A DNA stretch of 64,000 nucleotides from the NCBI GenBank assembly GCA_003278445.1, contig QCFD01000002.1, positions 1-64,000 of the forward strand. Reading direction: 5' to 3'. The notes under the pieces were generated by a model. That model searched no databases. It saw only the letters and a list, made by a program, of their open reading frames with translations, and was not told where the DNA came from. Below, one piece after another: positions 8,384 through 18,399 of this stretch. The stretch comes from Prochlorococcus sp. AG-363-B05. GTDB taxonomy: Bacteria; Cyanobacteriota; Cyanobacteriia; PCC-6307; Cyanobiaceae. How positions within the stretch are numbered: position 1 is the stretch's first letter; each line of letters begins with the position of its first letter. Both the position numbers and the translations under genes were made by a program.

Positions 8384-9247
8384 CTAGTGATATATTCTGT
8401 TGTTTGAGATGTATCTATGCAGTACAGAAACATCTAATTCACCTAAACCAAGTTGCATTAATCCTTGCTCGATTTCTTTTACTCTAGATGCAATTGGTAA
8501 ATCAATATTTATAGATTTAGCTAGATCAATGGCAATAGATAAATCTTTATGATGCAACTCTAATTTAAAACCTAATGGATGTTTATCAATCAACATTGCT
8601 TTTGATCTATTTTCTAATGGCCATGAATTCGCTGCTCCAACTTTTAAAGCAGAAACCACGTCATCCATCGGCAATTCAAGCGATTTTCCTAATTCGATTG
8701 CCTCGGCTACAGCTGCATATGTTCCTGCAACTAATATCTGATTAAGAGCTTTGACTTGTTGACCTTTTCCTACTCCATTAAAGTAATTAATTGATTTACC
8801 AAGGACTTCAAATATATGTTCAAAAGATAGACACTCTTTTTTACTTGCACCAATAAACAAAGAAAGTGCACCTTTATGAGCTCCTTCTGTTCCCCCAGAG
8901 ACTGGACAGTCAACATATAAAATATTTTTCTTACTTAATTCTTTGTGGATCGAAATAGATTTATTAGGACTTATTGTAGAGAAATCAATCACAAAAGAGT
9001 TAGTCTTTAATGATTCTGATACCCCGTTTTCACCAAACAGAACAGAATCAACAGCATTATCATCAGTAACACAAATCAAAAGGCCATCGCAGTCACTAAC
9101 AGCTTCTATAGGATCAACAAAATATTTTCTTTTATCGTCCTTATTTTGTTTGGTTCTCTGATATAAATTCAAATCATAGCCATTTTTAATGAGACGCTCA
9201 GACATGGGCTTCCCAATAGCGCCAAGGCCAATAAAAGCTAGTTTCAT
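8384..9247 (-). CDS. 3-hydroxyisobutyrate dehydrogenase-family oxidoreductase
   Basis: About 287 residues starting at ATG 9247 (a TTG one codon upstream is less likely). The Rossmann motif GLGAIG occurs within the first 13 residues, the substrate-site signature DCPVSGGTEGAHKGALS in the middle, and the catalytic-lysine segment GKGQQVKALNQ further on. These define the beta-hydroxyacid dehydrogenase family, whose members oxidise 3-hydroxyisobutyrate, tartronate semialdehyde, glyoxylate/succinate semialdehyde or similar acids with NAD(P). Which substrate is used here cannot be decided; glyoxylate/succinic-semialdehyde reduction is a common role in phototrophs. It is monocistronic in this context. 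Confidence 0.85.
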   Translation of the reverse strand: MKLAFIGLGAIGKPMSERLIKNGYDLNLYQRTKQNKDDKRKYFVDPIEAVSDCDGLLICVTDDNAVDSVLFGENGVSESLKTNSFVIDFSTISPNKSISIHKELSKKNILYVDCPVSGGTEGAHKGALSLFIGASKKECLSFEHIFEVLGKSINYFNGVGKGQQVKALNQILVAGTYAAVAEAIELGKSLELPMDDVVSALKVGAANSWPLENRSKAMLIDKHPLGFKLELHHKDLSIAIDLAKSINIDLPIASRVKEIEQGLMQLGLGELDVSVLHRYISNNRIYH

Positions 9248-9383
9248 CAAAATCAGATCTTCATTTAAAACGAACTAAGAGTAATAAGTCCAACAAAGGT
9301 TTGAAGTATTACTATAAAAAATTAATATGGTACCAAAAGAAGAAAATATGATGCGATAATTAATTAATTAAATACTTAAGAAA

Positions 9384-9602
9384 TTGACTAATCTTACAGA
9401 TTCCAAGAATGCAACTCATCATTGGTATCCATTCTTGAAGTATCAAGAGGAATGTGAAGCCGCTGGCAAGGAAGCTAGTGTTAATGATTGGATGAGAGCT
9501 TCAGGGCAACTACAAAACAGAATTGATTTTGAAGAAGCAAAGAAAGCAGCTGAAGCTGAGGCTCTTAAAGCAAAGGCTGAAGCACCAAAAAAAGAGGCTT
9601 AA
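9384..9602 (+). CDS. Small charged protein with Ala/Lys/Glu-rich tail, unknown
   Basis: 72 residues from a TTG start. The N-terminal half holds a compact tryptophan-containing module (HHWYPFLKYQEECEAAGKEA, then NDWMRASGQL), and the C-terminal half is a low-complexity helix of Ala, Glu and Lys (EEAKKAAEAEALKAKAEAPKKEA). It is higher in GC than the flanking spacer. I recognise the pattern as the kind of small protein found in marine picocyanobacteria but have no function for it. No membrane segment is present. Confidence 0.65.
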   Translation: MTNLTDSKNATHHWYPFLKYQEECEAAGKEASVNDWMRASGQLQNRIDFEEAKKAAEAEALKAKAEAPKKEA

Positions 9603-9802
9603 ATAAATAATTATCAATTAAGAAAAGCTTTATATATATACCCCTTTTAAATAATTAGAAAGATTACTTACAGATAATAAGAAAATCTTGTGAAGATCTA
9701 TCAAACTATTTGAGTCTATGTTATTCCTTTTACTAAAGTTGTATGATTAAGGTCCTAGGAAATATCATGCCTAAGATCAAGACCATTTTAGATTCTTAAA
9801 TA

Positions 9803-10138
9803 ATGTCGGAGACCAAAACCCTGAATATTCTTCTTGCCCCAGAAGGCCAATTACAGGGTAATGGACAATTAAGAGAATCCTTTCATGAAAGAAGGTCTCG
9901 CAAAGGTGAAGAATATCCTATGTGGTTCTTAAATTCTTCATTAGTTAACAAATTCAATATCACTGAAGAAGAAGGTTATGAAGCTGTTGTAGCGGAAGAT
10001 TCAACAACGATTGCTTGGTTAAAACTTCGATTTGGCGGAGAAAGGTTAACTAAAACATTAGATATTGAAGAGCTTTGGCAATATGCAAGTCAGCCACCTG
10101 AACCGCCAGAAAGAAGAGACATAACACCGCCGAAATAG
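9803..10138 (+). CDS. Ycf54-like (DUF2488-like) protein, candidate cyclase accessory factor
   Basis: 111 residues. The protein shows the overall Ycf54 pattern: an N-terminal strand (LNILLAP), a helix ending in ESFHERRSR, a W-F-L strand (EYPMWFL) and the segment EAVVAEDSTTIAWLKLRFGG, which resembles the AAIVSTxxxFIxWLKLR segment of Ycf54. Ycf54 is about 106 residues in other cyanobacteria and is required for the Mg-protoporphyrin monomethyl ester cyclase. It lies 7 bases before a ferredoxin gene, and the cyclase gene acsF follows convergently, which supports the idea. The similarity is moderate and remembered, not computed, so this is a candidate assignment; the proline-rich C-terminus (PPEPPERRDITPP) is unusual. 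Confidence 0.5.
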   Translation: MSETKTLNILLAPEGQLQGNGQLRESFHERRSRKGEEYPMWFLNSSLVNKFNITEEEGYEAVVAEDSTTIAWLKLRFGGERLTKTLDIEELWQYASQPPEPPERRDITPPK

Positions 10139-10145
10139 ATATTCA

Positions 10146-10532
10146 ATGAAACCAATTCACCAAATAACTATTCATCACAAACAGGAGGGAAAAACATATA
10201 CCTTTGATGTACCTGAAGGTGAGTACATATTGAGAAATTTTGAATCAAAAGATGAAAATGGACAAATTATCGGAGACACATTGCCATTCTCTTGCAGAAA
10301 TGGCTGTTGTTCAGAATGTGCAGTTAAGATAATTTCAGGAGAAATTGATCAACAAGCTTGTATTGGTCTATCCAAAGAGATGAGGGATAAGGGATACGGT
10401 TTGTTATGCGTTTCAAAAGCTATTGGGCCATTGGAATGCGAGACTCAAGATGAAGACGAAGTCTATAACGCTCAATTTGGAAAATATTTCAAAGGATTGG
10501 ACACACAAGCCGGTAATCCATTTGATATTTAA
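10146..10532 (+). CDS. Plant-type [2Fe-2S] ferredoxin (FdC-like)
   Basis: 128 residues. The cluster ligands are Cys50, Cys55, Cys58 and Cys88 (C-x4-C-x2-C-x29-C), within FSCRNGCCSECAV and GLLCVS. It is longer than photosynthetic PetF ferredoxins (about 97-99 residues), with an extended acidic C-terminus (ECETQDEDEVYNAQFGKYF). This fits the FdC-type, non-housekeeping plant-type ferredoxins with C-terminal extensions. It probably forms a transcript with the Ycf54-like gene (7-base gap). Electron delivery to AcsF or another plastid-lineage oxygenase is plausible from context but is inference. Confidence 0.85.
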   Translation: MKPIHQITIHHKQEGKTYTFDVPEGEYILRNFESKDENGQIIGDTLPFSCRNGCCSECAVKIISGEIDQQACIGLSKEMRDKGYGLLCVSKAIGPLECETQDEDEVYNAQFGKYFKGLDTQAGNPFDI

Positions 10533-10547
10533 TTTTTCTAAATAGTC

Positions 10548-11651
10548 TTATTTATCTGTCCAAAAATTTAAAATATCCTGACCTGTAAAATTCACGTTTT
10601 TATCATATCTCAATGCATTTGTCTTCTCCATTGGGAGTGCAAATTGCTTAAATATCAAAGTAGCGAATTTCACAAATTTAACTGGTTTTGTTAAACCTTT
10701 AGCACCAACAAAAGCTCTAAATGATTCGATAATTTTGTTTCTCAAATCCCAAAACTTATTGTCATCAAGATTAAAAACCCAAGGGAAGGCATTTTTAGAT
10801 GTGTGGTTTGTTCTTTTTATCACTTCCTCATCAAATTCCTTTGGATCAATACCAAGCAATTCATAAAACTCACCTCTTTCGCAAACTGTCAAAGTATGAG
10901 TAAGGAAAACACTCCACAGGAAGAAACGACTTAATAGCTTACCTCTAAGTCCTTTGGTAATTCCTGGCCAACATCTCATCATTACTGTAAAACAATCACC
11001 ATGTCTGTTCTCGTCTTGACACCATGGCTCAAAGAAATCAAAAAGAGGAGCAAAAGCCTGATCTGGATTAGCCTTAAGGTGCCTATCCATCAAGATATAT
11101 CGCCAATACCCAATTTTTTCTGAAAGATAAACAGAATAAATTACCCAGCTAATTGGGAACCAAGTCGCTGCTCTTTTCCCACCTAAATGAGGGAGATCAA
11201 CTTCAATACCCTCTGCAACTAATGCTCTGCTAAGAAAGCCTGCATGTCTAGCTTCATCTCTAGCTAAAAACTGAAATAGTTTGCCAAGATCCCTGTTTCC
11301 TTCTTTTTTTAAACGATTTGAAATCTCCTTGAAGAGTAGGAATCCAGAAAACTCAGAGATAACTGATCTAACTAAATAACTCTCATAAGTCTCTTTAGCC
11401 TTCTGGGGCAATTCTTGTAATCGATCTAGACTTGCCTTCCTATCAAAATGAGTACAGTTATAATCCGCTTTCATTTCTGAGAGCATTGCTTCAAACTCTT
11501 CTCGAGCATCAGTTAATTCTGTCTTAGCTGCTTTTTTAAATTCAGTTACGTAAAAACGAGGGGTTAAAAGGTTTTCATCTAAATGAGGCGGCAACTCATT
11601 TGTTCCGCGTGTATCAACTCTTAGTTTTGGTGAAGAAGCTGTAGCGGTCAT
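10548..11651 (-). CDS. acsF: Mg-protoporphyrin IX monomethyl ester (oxidative) cyclase, AcsF
   Basis: 367 residues. It catalyses O2-dependent formation of the isocyclic E ring of chlorophyll. The diiron ligands are visible: Glu100 (VISEFSGF), Glu133-x2-His136 (ARDEARHAG), Glu178 (LSEKIGYWRY) and Glu214-x2-His217 (QDENRHGDC). The length matches the family (about 350-370). It converges on the ferredoxin gene with a 15-base gap, so the oxygenase and a likely electron donor sit end to end. The start ATG is immediately followed by a polar leader; there is no transit or signal peptide. Confidence 0.93.
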   Translation of the reverse strand: MTATASSPKLRVDTRGTNELPPHLDENLLTPRFYVTEFKKAAKTELTDAREEFEAMLSEMKADYNCTHFDRKASLDRLQELPQKAKETYESYLVRSVISEFSGFLLFKEISNRLKKEGNRDLGKLFQFLARDEARHAGFLSRALVAEGIEVDLPHLGGKRAATWFPISWVIYSVYLSEKIGYWRYILMDRHLKANPDQAFAPLFDFFEPWCQDENRHGDCFTVMMRCWPGITKGLRGKLLSRFFLWSVFLTHTLTVCERGEFYELLGIDPKEFDEEVIKRTNHTSKNAFPWVFNLDDNKFWDLRNKIIESFRAFVGAKGLTKPVKFVKFATLIFKQFALPMEKTNALRYDKNVNFTGQDILNFWTDK

Positions 11652-11876
11652 CCCTAATTATCAAGCAAGAACATAATTGTATGTCTTTATTTGAAAAAAA
11701 GGTGAATTTTTAATCAGGTAGTAATAGAGCTTTGCTTAAAACGAATAAAAAAAGGGCTAAAAAATAATTATTCAAATTTATATTTAATATTTTAGAGAAA
11801 TAAAATTTACAAAATTAATATTAGTTATATTAAAAATATGAAAGATAATGAACTAGATAATTAGCAAAAAAAATGT

Positions 11877-14800
11877 TTAGGAATGAATATCTTGTAAAGC
11901 TGAAACAGATAGAATTTGATTCTGCAATGCCTCTATACCTTTTACCGCAGCACTAGCACCCTTTAAGGTTGTCAAAGTAGGTACAGAGTAGTCAAGAGCG
12001 GCTTTTCTAAGATATTTATCATCATAAATCGCTTGACGTCCAATTGGTGTATTTATTACCAACTGAACCTTTCCAGATCTAATCATATCCTCAATATTTG
12101 GTCTTCCTTCGTGTACTTTGAGAACCCTTTCTACATTTAAATCAAATTTTTCGAGATACTTGGAAGTGCCGGATGTTGCTAAAACTGAAAAACCTAGTTC
12201 AATTAATTTCTTTGCCACCGGAATCAATGCAGGTTTATCTCGATCATTAGTAGATAAGAAAACAAAACCAGAAGTAGGCAATCCCTCACCGGCTGCGAGT
12301 TCAGATTTTGCATAGGCCATACCAAAAGTTTTTGCAGATCCCATCACCTCACCAGTAGAACGCATTTCTGGTCCTAAAACACTGTCTGAGCCAGGAAAAC
12401 GTCTAAAAGGCATAACAGCCTCTTTTATTGCTTGAAGTGGTGGGATTGGTTCTTGATTTAATCCAATATCTTTTAATGTTTTACTTAAAAGTAACTGTGT
12501 TGCAATTTTCGCAAGAGGGACTCCAGTGGCTTTAGAAACGAAAGGAACGGTTCTTGATGCCCTTGGATTGGCCTCAATAATATATACAGTCTCAATGCCC
12601 TCAAAATCTCTCTTGACAGCAAATTGAAGATTAATTAGACCAACCACATCTAATTCAGTAGCCAAAGATTTTGTCCAGTGCTTAATTGTTTTAATTGATT
12701 CTTTAGATAGCGTTATAGAAGGAAGGCAACATGCTGAATCGCCAGAATGAATTCCCGCCGGCTCTATATGCTCCATCAATCCTCCAATCACAACATTTTT
12801 GCTTACATCACACAAAGCATCAACATCAACCTCAATTGCATTCTCTAAATATTGATCTATAAGAATTGGATGATCTGGCTCAACGTTTACAGCTTCCTTT
12901 ATGTATCTTTCCAATTCATCTTGCTCATAAACAATTTCCATAGCTCTCCCACCGAGAACATATGAAGGCCTAACAACCAATGGATAGCCAACTTTATTAG
13001 CTACAGCCAATGATTCTTCAAAAGTTCTAGCAAGGCCATTTTTGGGTTGCCTAATGTCCAATTTTCTCAAAACCTTGTCAAATTGCTCTCTATCTTCAGC
13101 TAAATCAATAGATCTAGGGGATGTACCTAAAACTTTTGTTAGTAATTTTGAGTTTTCCGATTTCTCTAACCAATTGACTATTGGTAAAGAGAGTTTTAAA
13201 GGAGTTTGCCCTCCAAATTGAACTACTATTCCATAAGGTTCCTCAAATTCAATAACATTTAGAACATCTTCTAGAGTTAGAGGTTCAAAATAAAGTATGT
13301 CGCTTGTGTCATAATCAGTAGAAACCGTTTCGGGGTTACTATTTATCATTATTGTTGCAAAGTCTTCCTCTTGAGCTTGATAAGAAGCATGACAACAACA
13401 ATAATCAAATTCAATACCTTGCCCAATACGGTTTGGACCTCCACCTAGAATTAAAATTTTATTTTTATTATCATTTTTAATTTCATTATGATTAATATTT
13501 TTAATAATATTTCCTTCGATATCAATCCTATAGGCAAGTCTTTCATATGTAGAATAATGATATGGAGTATTGGAGGAAAATTCAGAAGCACATGTGTCAA
13601 CTGTTTTAAAAACAGGTAATACTTTTAGGGAAGCTCTTCTAGATCTAACTGTTAATTCATCTGAATCTAATGCAAAAGCAATCTGACGATCAGAAAAGCC
13701 CAGTTGTTTTAGCTTGAGAAGGAAACCTGGACTTAATTGACTAATATTTTCATACTTAAGTAATTCATACTCTGCATCTACGATATTCCTCAACTTTGAT
13801 AAAAACCAAGGATCTATTTTAGAAAAAGAGTATATATCACCATCACTACGACCATTCTTCATTGCCAGACGAACATACATTATTCTTTCAGGAGAAGGAG
13901 TCCTTAGTAGTCTTTCTAATTCGATAGTAGAAATATTTTCATCAACTCGATCACAACCCCAACCACCGAGTCCTGTTTCTAAAGATCTTATTGCTTTTTG
14001 AAAAGATTCTTCAAAACATCTTCCTATTGCCATTGCCTCTCCTACAGACTTCATAGAAGTAGTAAGTATTGGAGAACTGCCAGAAAACTTTTCAAAAGCA
14101 AAGCGAGGGATTTTGGTAACTACATAATCAATTGAAGGTTCAAAACATGCAGGGGTTTTACCAGTAATATCATTAATTATTTCATCTAATCGATAACCAA
14201 CGGCCAAAAGAGCAGCAATTTTTGCTATTGGAAAACCAGTAGCCTTACTTGCCAAGGCAGATGATCTGCTAACACGTGGATTCATCTCTATTACAATAAT
14301 ATCTCCGTTAACTGGATTAATCGCAAATTGAATATTACTTCCACCAGTTGCCACACCAATTTCTCTGATTATAGATATTGAATAATCTCGTAATCGCTGA
14401 TACTCTCTATCAGTTAATGTTTGCGCAGGAGCTACTGTAATAGAATCACCAGTATGAACTCCCATAGGGTCAACATTCTCAATACTGCATATAATTACGA
14501 CATTATCTGATAAATCTCTCATAACTTCCAACTCAAATTCTTTCCACCCTAAGAGGGATTTTTCTATCAGTATTTGAGAAACAGGACTAGCATCTAATCC
14601 TGTTTTACATAATTCTAAGAATTCTTCCTGGTTATAAGCTATACCCCCTCCACTTCCTCCTAAAGTAAAAGCAGGACGAATAATTTTGGGGAATGAAGAT
14701 ATTTTATTTCCTACTATCTCAGCTTCTTGAAGATTCGAAGCAATACCAGATGGACATACTTCGACACCAATATTGTTCATAGCTATTTTAAATAAATTTC

Positions 14801-15185
14801 TATCCTCAGCTTTTTTAATTGCTTTAAGATCTGCACCAATTAATTCGATATTGTGTTTATCTAAAATCCCAGATTCTGCTAGTTCTACTGAAATGTTTAA
14901 AGCAGTTTGCCCTCCCATTGTGGGTAAAAGAGCATCAGGTCTTTCTTTTTCAATAATTTGCTTAACAACATGAGCAGTAAGTGGTTCAACGTAGGTCCTG
15001 TTAGCAGTTTCAGGATCAGTCATTATTGAAGCTGGATTAGAGTTAACTAAAACGACTTCAAAACCTTCTCTTCTTAGTGCTTTACATGCCTGGGTACCGG
15101 AATAATCGAACTCACAAGCCTGACCAATAACAATTGGTCCAGACCCTAGTATCAAAATCCGACTTATATCTTTACGCCGTGGCAT
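11877..15185 (-). CDS. carB: Carbamoyl-phosphate synthase large subunit
   Basis: 1102 residues, matching the family (about 1,070-1,110). It makes carbamoyl phosphate from glutamine-derived ammonia, bicarbonate and two ATP for pyrimidine and arginine synthesis. The N-terminal half opens with [21 protein letters not shown] and the second synthetase half with [19 protein letters not shown], the characteristic duplicated ATP-grasp domains. A C-terminal MGS-type allosteric domain is seen near residues 950-1090 ([18 protein letters not shown]). The plus-strand frames inside it are shadows. It diverges from the DUF3318 gene. Confidence 0.97.
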   Translation of the reverse strand: MPRRKDISRILILGSGPIVIGQACEFDYSGTQACKALRREGFEVVLVNSNPASIMTDPETANRTYVEPLTAHVVKQIIEKERPDALLPTMGGQTALNISVELAESGILDKHNIELIGADLKAIKKAEDRNLFKIAMNNIGVEVCPSGIASNLQEAEIVGNKISSFPKIIRPAFTLGGSGGGIAYNQEEFLELCKTGLDASPVSQILIEKSLLGWKEFELEVMRDLSDNVVIICSIENVDPMGVHTGDSITVAPAQTLTDREYQRLRDYSISIIREIGVATGGSNIQFAINPVNGDIIVIEMNPRVSRSSALASKATGFPIAKIAALLAVGYRLDEIINDITGKTPACFEPSIDYVVTKIPRFAFEKFSGSSPILTTSMKSVGEAMAIGRCFEESFQKAIRSLETGLGGWGCDRVDENISTIELERLLRTPSPERIMYVRLAMKNGRSDGDIYSFSKIDPWFLSKLRNIVDAEYELLKYENISQLSPGFLLKLKQLGFSDRQIAFALDSDELTVRSRRASLKVLPVFKTVDTCASEFSSNTPYHYSTYERLAYRIDIEGNIIKNINHNEIKNDNKNKILILGGGPNRIGQGIEFDYCCCHASYQAQEEDFATIMINSNPETVSTDYDTSDILYFEPLTLEDVLNVIEFEEPYGIVVQFGGQTPLKLSLPIVNWLEKSENSKLLTKVLGTSPRSIDLAEDREQFDKVLRKLDIRQPKNGLARTFEESLAVANKVGYPLVVRPSYVLGGRAMEIVYEQDELERYIKEAVNVEPDHPILIDQYLENAIEVDVDALCDVSKNVVIGGLMEHIEPAGIHSGDSACCLPSITLSKESIKTIKHWTKSLATELDVVGLINLQFAVKRDFEGIETVYIIEANPRASRTVPFVSKATGVPLAKIATQLLLSKTLKDIGLNQEPIPPLQAIKEAVMPFRRFPGSDSVLGPEMRSTGEVMGSAKTFGMAYAKSELAAGEGLPTSGFVFLSTNDRDKPALIPVAKKLIELGFSVLATSGTSKYLEKFDLNVERVLKVHEGRPNIEDMIRSGKVQLVINTPIGRQAIYDDKYLRKAALDYSVPTLTTLKGASAAVKGIEALQNQILSVSALQDIHS

Positions 15186-15303
15186 CAGAATTTCTTGTAA
15201 ACTTCATTTATGTCAGCATTCTAGGTATCTGTTTATCATCTACTGTCTAGATCGGCAAACTACTATTAAAGTTTAGCTAACCTCAGAATAATAAACAAAA
15301 AGT

Positions 15304-15939
15304 ATGAGCGAACTACAGCGCCTTAAAGGGCTGCTGCCACCAGAAAACCAAAGCTGGGTATTTATTGAAGCCGCAGCAGCAATAGATCCACCTTTAATCA
15401 CGCTCGAAGAGATAGGGCGAGATGAAGTTGAGATTCAAGTTGACCTTGAGCAATGGGATTACTTAGCTCAAGATCATAGAAATCTATTGTTTTGGCATGA
15501 GGTGGGACGCATTCAAAATGACACGATCCCTAGAGACGGATGGGAAATGGCTGCTCTTGCAATAGGTTTGGGAGGTGCTATAGGAGAACTATGGGTTCAA
15601 GATGGATTGCTACTTTTAATGGCACTTGGATTGTCAGGTTTTGCAGGTTATAGATTGTATTTAAAAAATAATTCAGAGAAACGCTTACAAGATGCCATAT
15701 CAGCTGATGAGAGGGCTATAGATCTAGCTTGTAGATTTGGATATAGCGTTCCAAATGCCTATAAAAGTCTTGGGGGTGCATTAAAAGACTTAGTAGAAAA
15801 ATCTAGAAAGAAAAAAAAGCGAACATTTTATGAAGATAGATTAGAAGCCTTAAGGAAAAGCGCTGAAAGAGCACGTGCAGAAATGGCCTCTCAAGAAGGT
15901 TCTAACCAATCTATTACTAGTGAGAATGTTTATGGATAG
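15304..15939 (+). CDS. DUF3318-domain membrane protein
   Basis: 211 residues. The N-terminus ELQRLKGLLPPENQSWVFIE is the typical opening of the cyanobacterial DUF3318 family; a middle hydrophobic block (about residues 80-118, with ALAIGLGGAIGEL and LLLLMALGLSGFAGY) probably spans the membrane twice. The C-terminal third is charged and helical (DRLEALRKSAERARAE). No biochemical role is established for the family. Its last 8 bases overlap the rsfS start, and rsfS-CGLD27-asparaginase follow with overlaps of 8 and a gap of 3 bases, so this is probably the first gene of a four-gene transcript. Confidence 0.8.
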   Translation: MSELQRLKGLLPPENQSWVFIEAAAAIDPPLITLEEIGRDEVEIQVDLEQWDYLAQDHRNLLFWHEVGRIQNDTIPRDGWEMAALAIGLGGAIGELWVQDGLLLLMALGLSGFAGYRLYLKNNSEKRLQDAISADERAIDLACRFGYSVPNAYKSLGGALKDLVEKSRKKKKRTFYEDRLEALRKSAERARAEMASQEGSNQSITSENVYG

Positions 15940-16306
15940 TAGTTTTCTAGTTGAATTAGCTGCAGTTGCTTGCGATGATATAAAAGCCGGAAATATAAAA
16001 CTTTTAAAAGTTGATGAAGTAACAAGTCTAACTGATTGGATATTAATAACAGAGGGACTTTCTGATGTTCAAGTTAGAGCAATAATTAATAACGTGGAAA
16101 AGACATTAAAAGAAGAAGCAGATATTTCACCTCTAAGAAAGGAAGGAATTAATGAAGCAAAATGGGTTTTGTTAGATTATGGTGATCTGATAATTAACGT
16201 TTTACAGCCTAGTGAAAGAAAATTCTATGATTTAGAATCATTTTGGAGCAATGGAATTATCCATAATTTTAGTGATAACAAATTGATAGAATTAAAAAAT
16301 GAATAA
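15932..16306 (+). CDS. rsfS: Ribosome silencing factor RsfS (Iojap)
   Basis: 124 residues from the ATG at 15932, the start that gives the expected N-terminus (MDSSFLVELAAVACDDIK); a longer frame from 15875 would add a non-conserved extension. The DUF143/Iojap core is clear: TDWILITEGLSDVQVRAI, the EGINEAKWVLLDYGDLI stretch and the RKFYDLE end. The family binds ribosomal protein uL14 and blocks 30S-50S joining under nutrient shortage. The start overlaps the DUF3318 stop (ATGGATAG). Confidence 0.85.
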   Translation: MDSSFLVELAAVACDDIKAGNIKLLKVDEVTSLTDWILITEGLSDVQVRAIINNVEKTLKEEADISPLRKEGINEAKWVLLDYGDLIINVLQPSERKFYDLESFWSNGIIHNFSDNKLIELKNE

Positions 16307-16796
16307 TTCTATATGCCCTGTTCCTTTAAATCAAAGGCCATTAAATGAATTTAATAACATTAGAGATTCATGGGTAATCTCCTGGCCTTTACTAGAAAAG
16401 AATATTTTTTATACAAAGTTAGCATATAGTTGGGTTATTACTATTCCAGTTAGTCTATTAATATCTTACGGTAGTAATTACCTAAAAAATAATATTTTAT
16501 TCCTTACCCTTATAAGCTTAGCAGCATCACTTTTTTTTCCTATGTTATTACTATCAAGGCAATGGCTAAGCTGGATATATATATATAAACGTCTTAATTC
16601 TGAAAATATTGAGTACGAAGAAACTGGTTGGTATGATGGCCAGGTTTGGGAAAAGCCAGTTGATTGGAGAGCAAAAGATTTACTAATAGCTCAATACCAG
16701 GTAAAACCTATTTTAGACCACCTAAAAATCGTTATTATTAAATTAACTGCTGTTATATTTGTTTCATTGTTAATTATAATTTTACTAATAAACTGA
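16299..16796 (+). CDS. CGLD27/Ycf36 family membrane protein
   Basis: 165 residues. The N-terminus has the family signature CPVPLNQRPLNEFNNI and the C-terminal half the pattern ETGWYDGQVWEKP followed by DLLIAQYQVKPIL, both characteristic of DUF1230 (CGLD27, plastid Ycf36). Two membrane-helix regions flank this: residues about 40-85 (two helices) and about 143-164. Green-alga/plant CGLD27 members are linked to iron and photosynthetic acclimation, but the biochemical role is not established. It overlaps rsfS by 8 bases and is separated from the asparaginase by 3. Confidence 0.85.
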   Translation: MNNSICPVPLNQRPLNEFNNIRDSWVISWPLLEKNIFYTKLAYSWVITIPVSLLISYGSNYLKNNILFLTLISLAASLFFPMLLLSRQWLSWIYIYKRLNSENIEYEETGWYDGQVWEKPVDWRAKDLLIAQYQVKPILDHLKIVIIKLTAVIFVSLLIIILLIN

Positions 16797-16799
16797 TTA

Positions 16800-17762
16800 A
16801 TGAATATACAAACTGAGTATTCAAAAACAAATACAAATGCTCTGAAGATTCTAGTTAAAAGAGGTTCAAGTGTTGAATCAATTCATAGAGCCCACGCTTC
16901 TATCTGTAATACGAAAGGGAGAACATTAATGAAAGCAGGCTCAAGTGAATATGAAACTTTCATAAGGTCAGCTTTAAAGCCTTTCCAAGCATTGCCATTC
17001 GTTACTAGTGGTACTTCAGAAAAATACAATTTAGACAATAAATCGATAGCTCTTGCATGTGGGTCCCACTGTGGTTCAGCAGATCAAGCCAGAACAGCTT
17101 TTAAGCTCCTATGGAATGCAGAAATAGATATAAAAGAACTCAAGTGCCCCATTCCTCAAGATAGGGAAAGCAAACTTCAACATAATTGTTCAGGAAAACA
17201 TTCAGCATTTTTAGCAACTTGTAAAAAAATGAACTGGGATCTAGATAGCTATTTAATGGGACATCATCCACTTCAGAAAGAAATTTTTAGAAGAGTTGCA
17301 GAGTTATTAAAAATACCAGCCGAAGAATTAATTGCAGAAAGAGATGACTGTGGTGCTCCAACTTTACTTTTGAGATTATCTCAAATGGCTATTTTATACG
17401 CACATTTATCAAGATCAGACAATCCAGAATTTGAAAAAATAACTCGTGCGATGACAGGTCATCCAGATCTTGTCGCTGGAGAAGGATGCTTTGATTCAGA
17501 ATTAATAAAAAGGGGTCATAACCAAATCATTAGCAAAGGAGGAAGTGAAGGTATTCAATGTATTGGTCTTCTGGGAGAAGGCATGGGACTCTCAATAAAG
17601 GTTGAAGACGGATCAAAAAGAGCTAAACATGCCGTAGCCATACACCTTCTTCGCCAGCTTGAATGGATCACTCCATCTGCATTAGAAGAACTTGATGAAA
17701 TCATGCTCCAGAAAAAGCCAGGAATCTATCTAGAAGTTGAAGGAAAACTAAAGGTCCCATAA
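16800..17762 (+). CDS. L-asparaginase type II (AnsA/pfam06089-like)
   Basis: 320 residues. The fold-type is the asparaginase II family found in cyanobacteria and rhizobia, recognised by the segments ALACGSHCGSADQARTAF, the HNCSGKHSAFLATCKKM motif and the glycine-rich GGSEGIQCIGLLGEGMGL region. This group hydrolyses asparagine to aspartate and ammonia and is unrelated to E. coli AnsB. It is the last gene of the DUF3318-rsfS-CGLD27 run, 3 bases after CGLD27; the tRNA-fMet follows 50 bases downstream with its own putative promoter. Confidence 0.85.
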   Translation: MNIQTEYSKTNTNALKILVKRGSSVESIHRAHASICNTKGRTLMKAGSSEYETFIRSALKPFQALPFVTSGTSEKYNLDNKSIALACGSHCGSADQARTAFKLLWNAEIDIKELKCPIPQDRESKLQHNCSGKHSAFLATCKKMNWDLDSYLMGHHPLQKEIFRRVAELLKIPAEELIAERDDCGAPTLLLRLSQMAILYAHLSRSDNPEFEKITRAMTGHPDLVAGEGCFDSELIKRGHNQIISKGGSEGIQCIGLLGEGMGLSIKVEDGSKRAKHAVAIHLLRQLEWITPSALEELDEIMLQKKPGIYLEVEGKLKVP

Positions 17763-17773
17763 CTAAAACAAAC

Positions 17774-17804
17774 TAGACATTATCGTCGCAAAAAGATGTA
17801 TGCT
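17774..17804 (+). promoter_or_regulatory. Putative promoter of tRNA-fMet
   Basis: A TAGACA at 17774-17779 and TATGCT at 17799-17804 are separated by 19 bases, with the tRNA starting 11 bases after the second element. The spacing is slightly long for sigma-70-type promoters, so this is tentative. It is based only on position and partial consensus. Confidence 0.3.
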
Positions 17805-17814
17805 TATTGAACAT

Positions 17815-17888
<74 letters not shown>

Positions 17889-17901
17889 TAAAATAAGAAC
17901 T

Positions 17902-17921
17902 AAGCCCTTATGGGCTTTTTT
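17902..17921 (+). terminator. Rho-independent terminator after tRNA-fMet
   Basis: A hairpin AAGCCC-TTAT-GGGCTT followed by TTTTT, 13 bases after the tRNA. The six-pair stem with adjoining U-tract is a classic intrinsic terminator for the tRNA transcript. Confidence 0.85.
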
Positions 17922-18399
17922 CATGTATTAAACTGACTTGAAAAAGCTTAAATTACTCAAACAACTACACATGACAAAAAATTTTTATATTCGATATAAC
18001 TAAATAGTCATAAGATTTTTATTAAATTAATTTCTCACATTAAAAAAAGATTAAAACCATAACTGAAATAAAACACTAGAGAAAGTTAAGAGTGTTAAAA
18101 CGAATTCAAGAGATTTAAGTAAGAAATTCCAAAAAAGCTTTTAACTGCAAAAAAAGATCCAGACATTTAACATATTAAATTAAAGTTTTGTCTATTATGA
18201 ATTCAATTAAATATATTATTGACTAGTCTTAGTTTTAAGAATAAATATGAGAGTTATAAATTTTAAGAAAAGAAGGTTTTGATAGAATTATTATTTTCAC
18301 TTTTCAAGTAAAAAAGATATTGAAAATAAGCAATAATAAATTATTGAGAATCTTTATTATAATAAAATGAATTCAACTCTTTCATCAAAATCTATATAA
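17922..18399 (+). other. Long AT-rich spacer, no gene seen
   Basis: About 480 bases between the tRNA terminator and the 56-residue ORF. Reading both strands yields only very short frames, no recognisable tRNA, no clear long inverted repeat and no known small-RNA motif. Many A/T homopolymer runs. It is a likely place for an unannotated small RNA or lost gene, but nothing visible supports either. Confidence 0.5.

Noticed and set aside
12118-14973. Short plus-strand ORFs within carB
   Set aside because: Antisense to the highly conserved carB frame.
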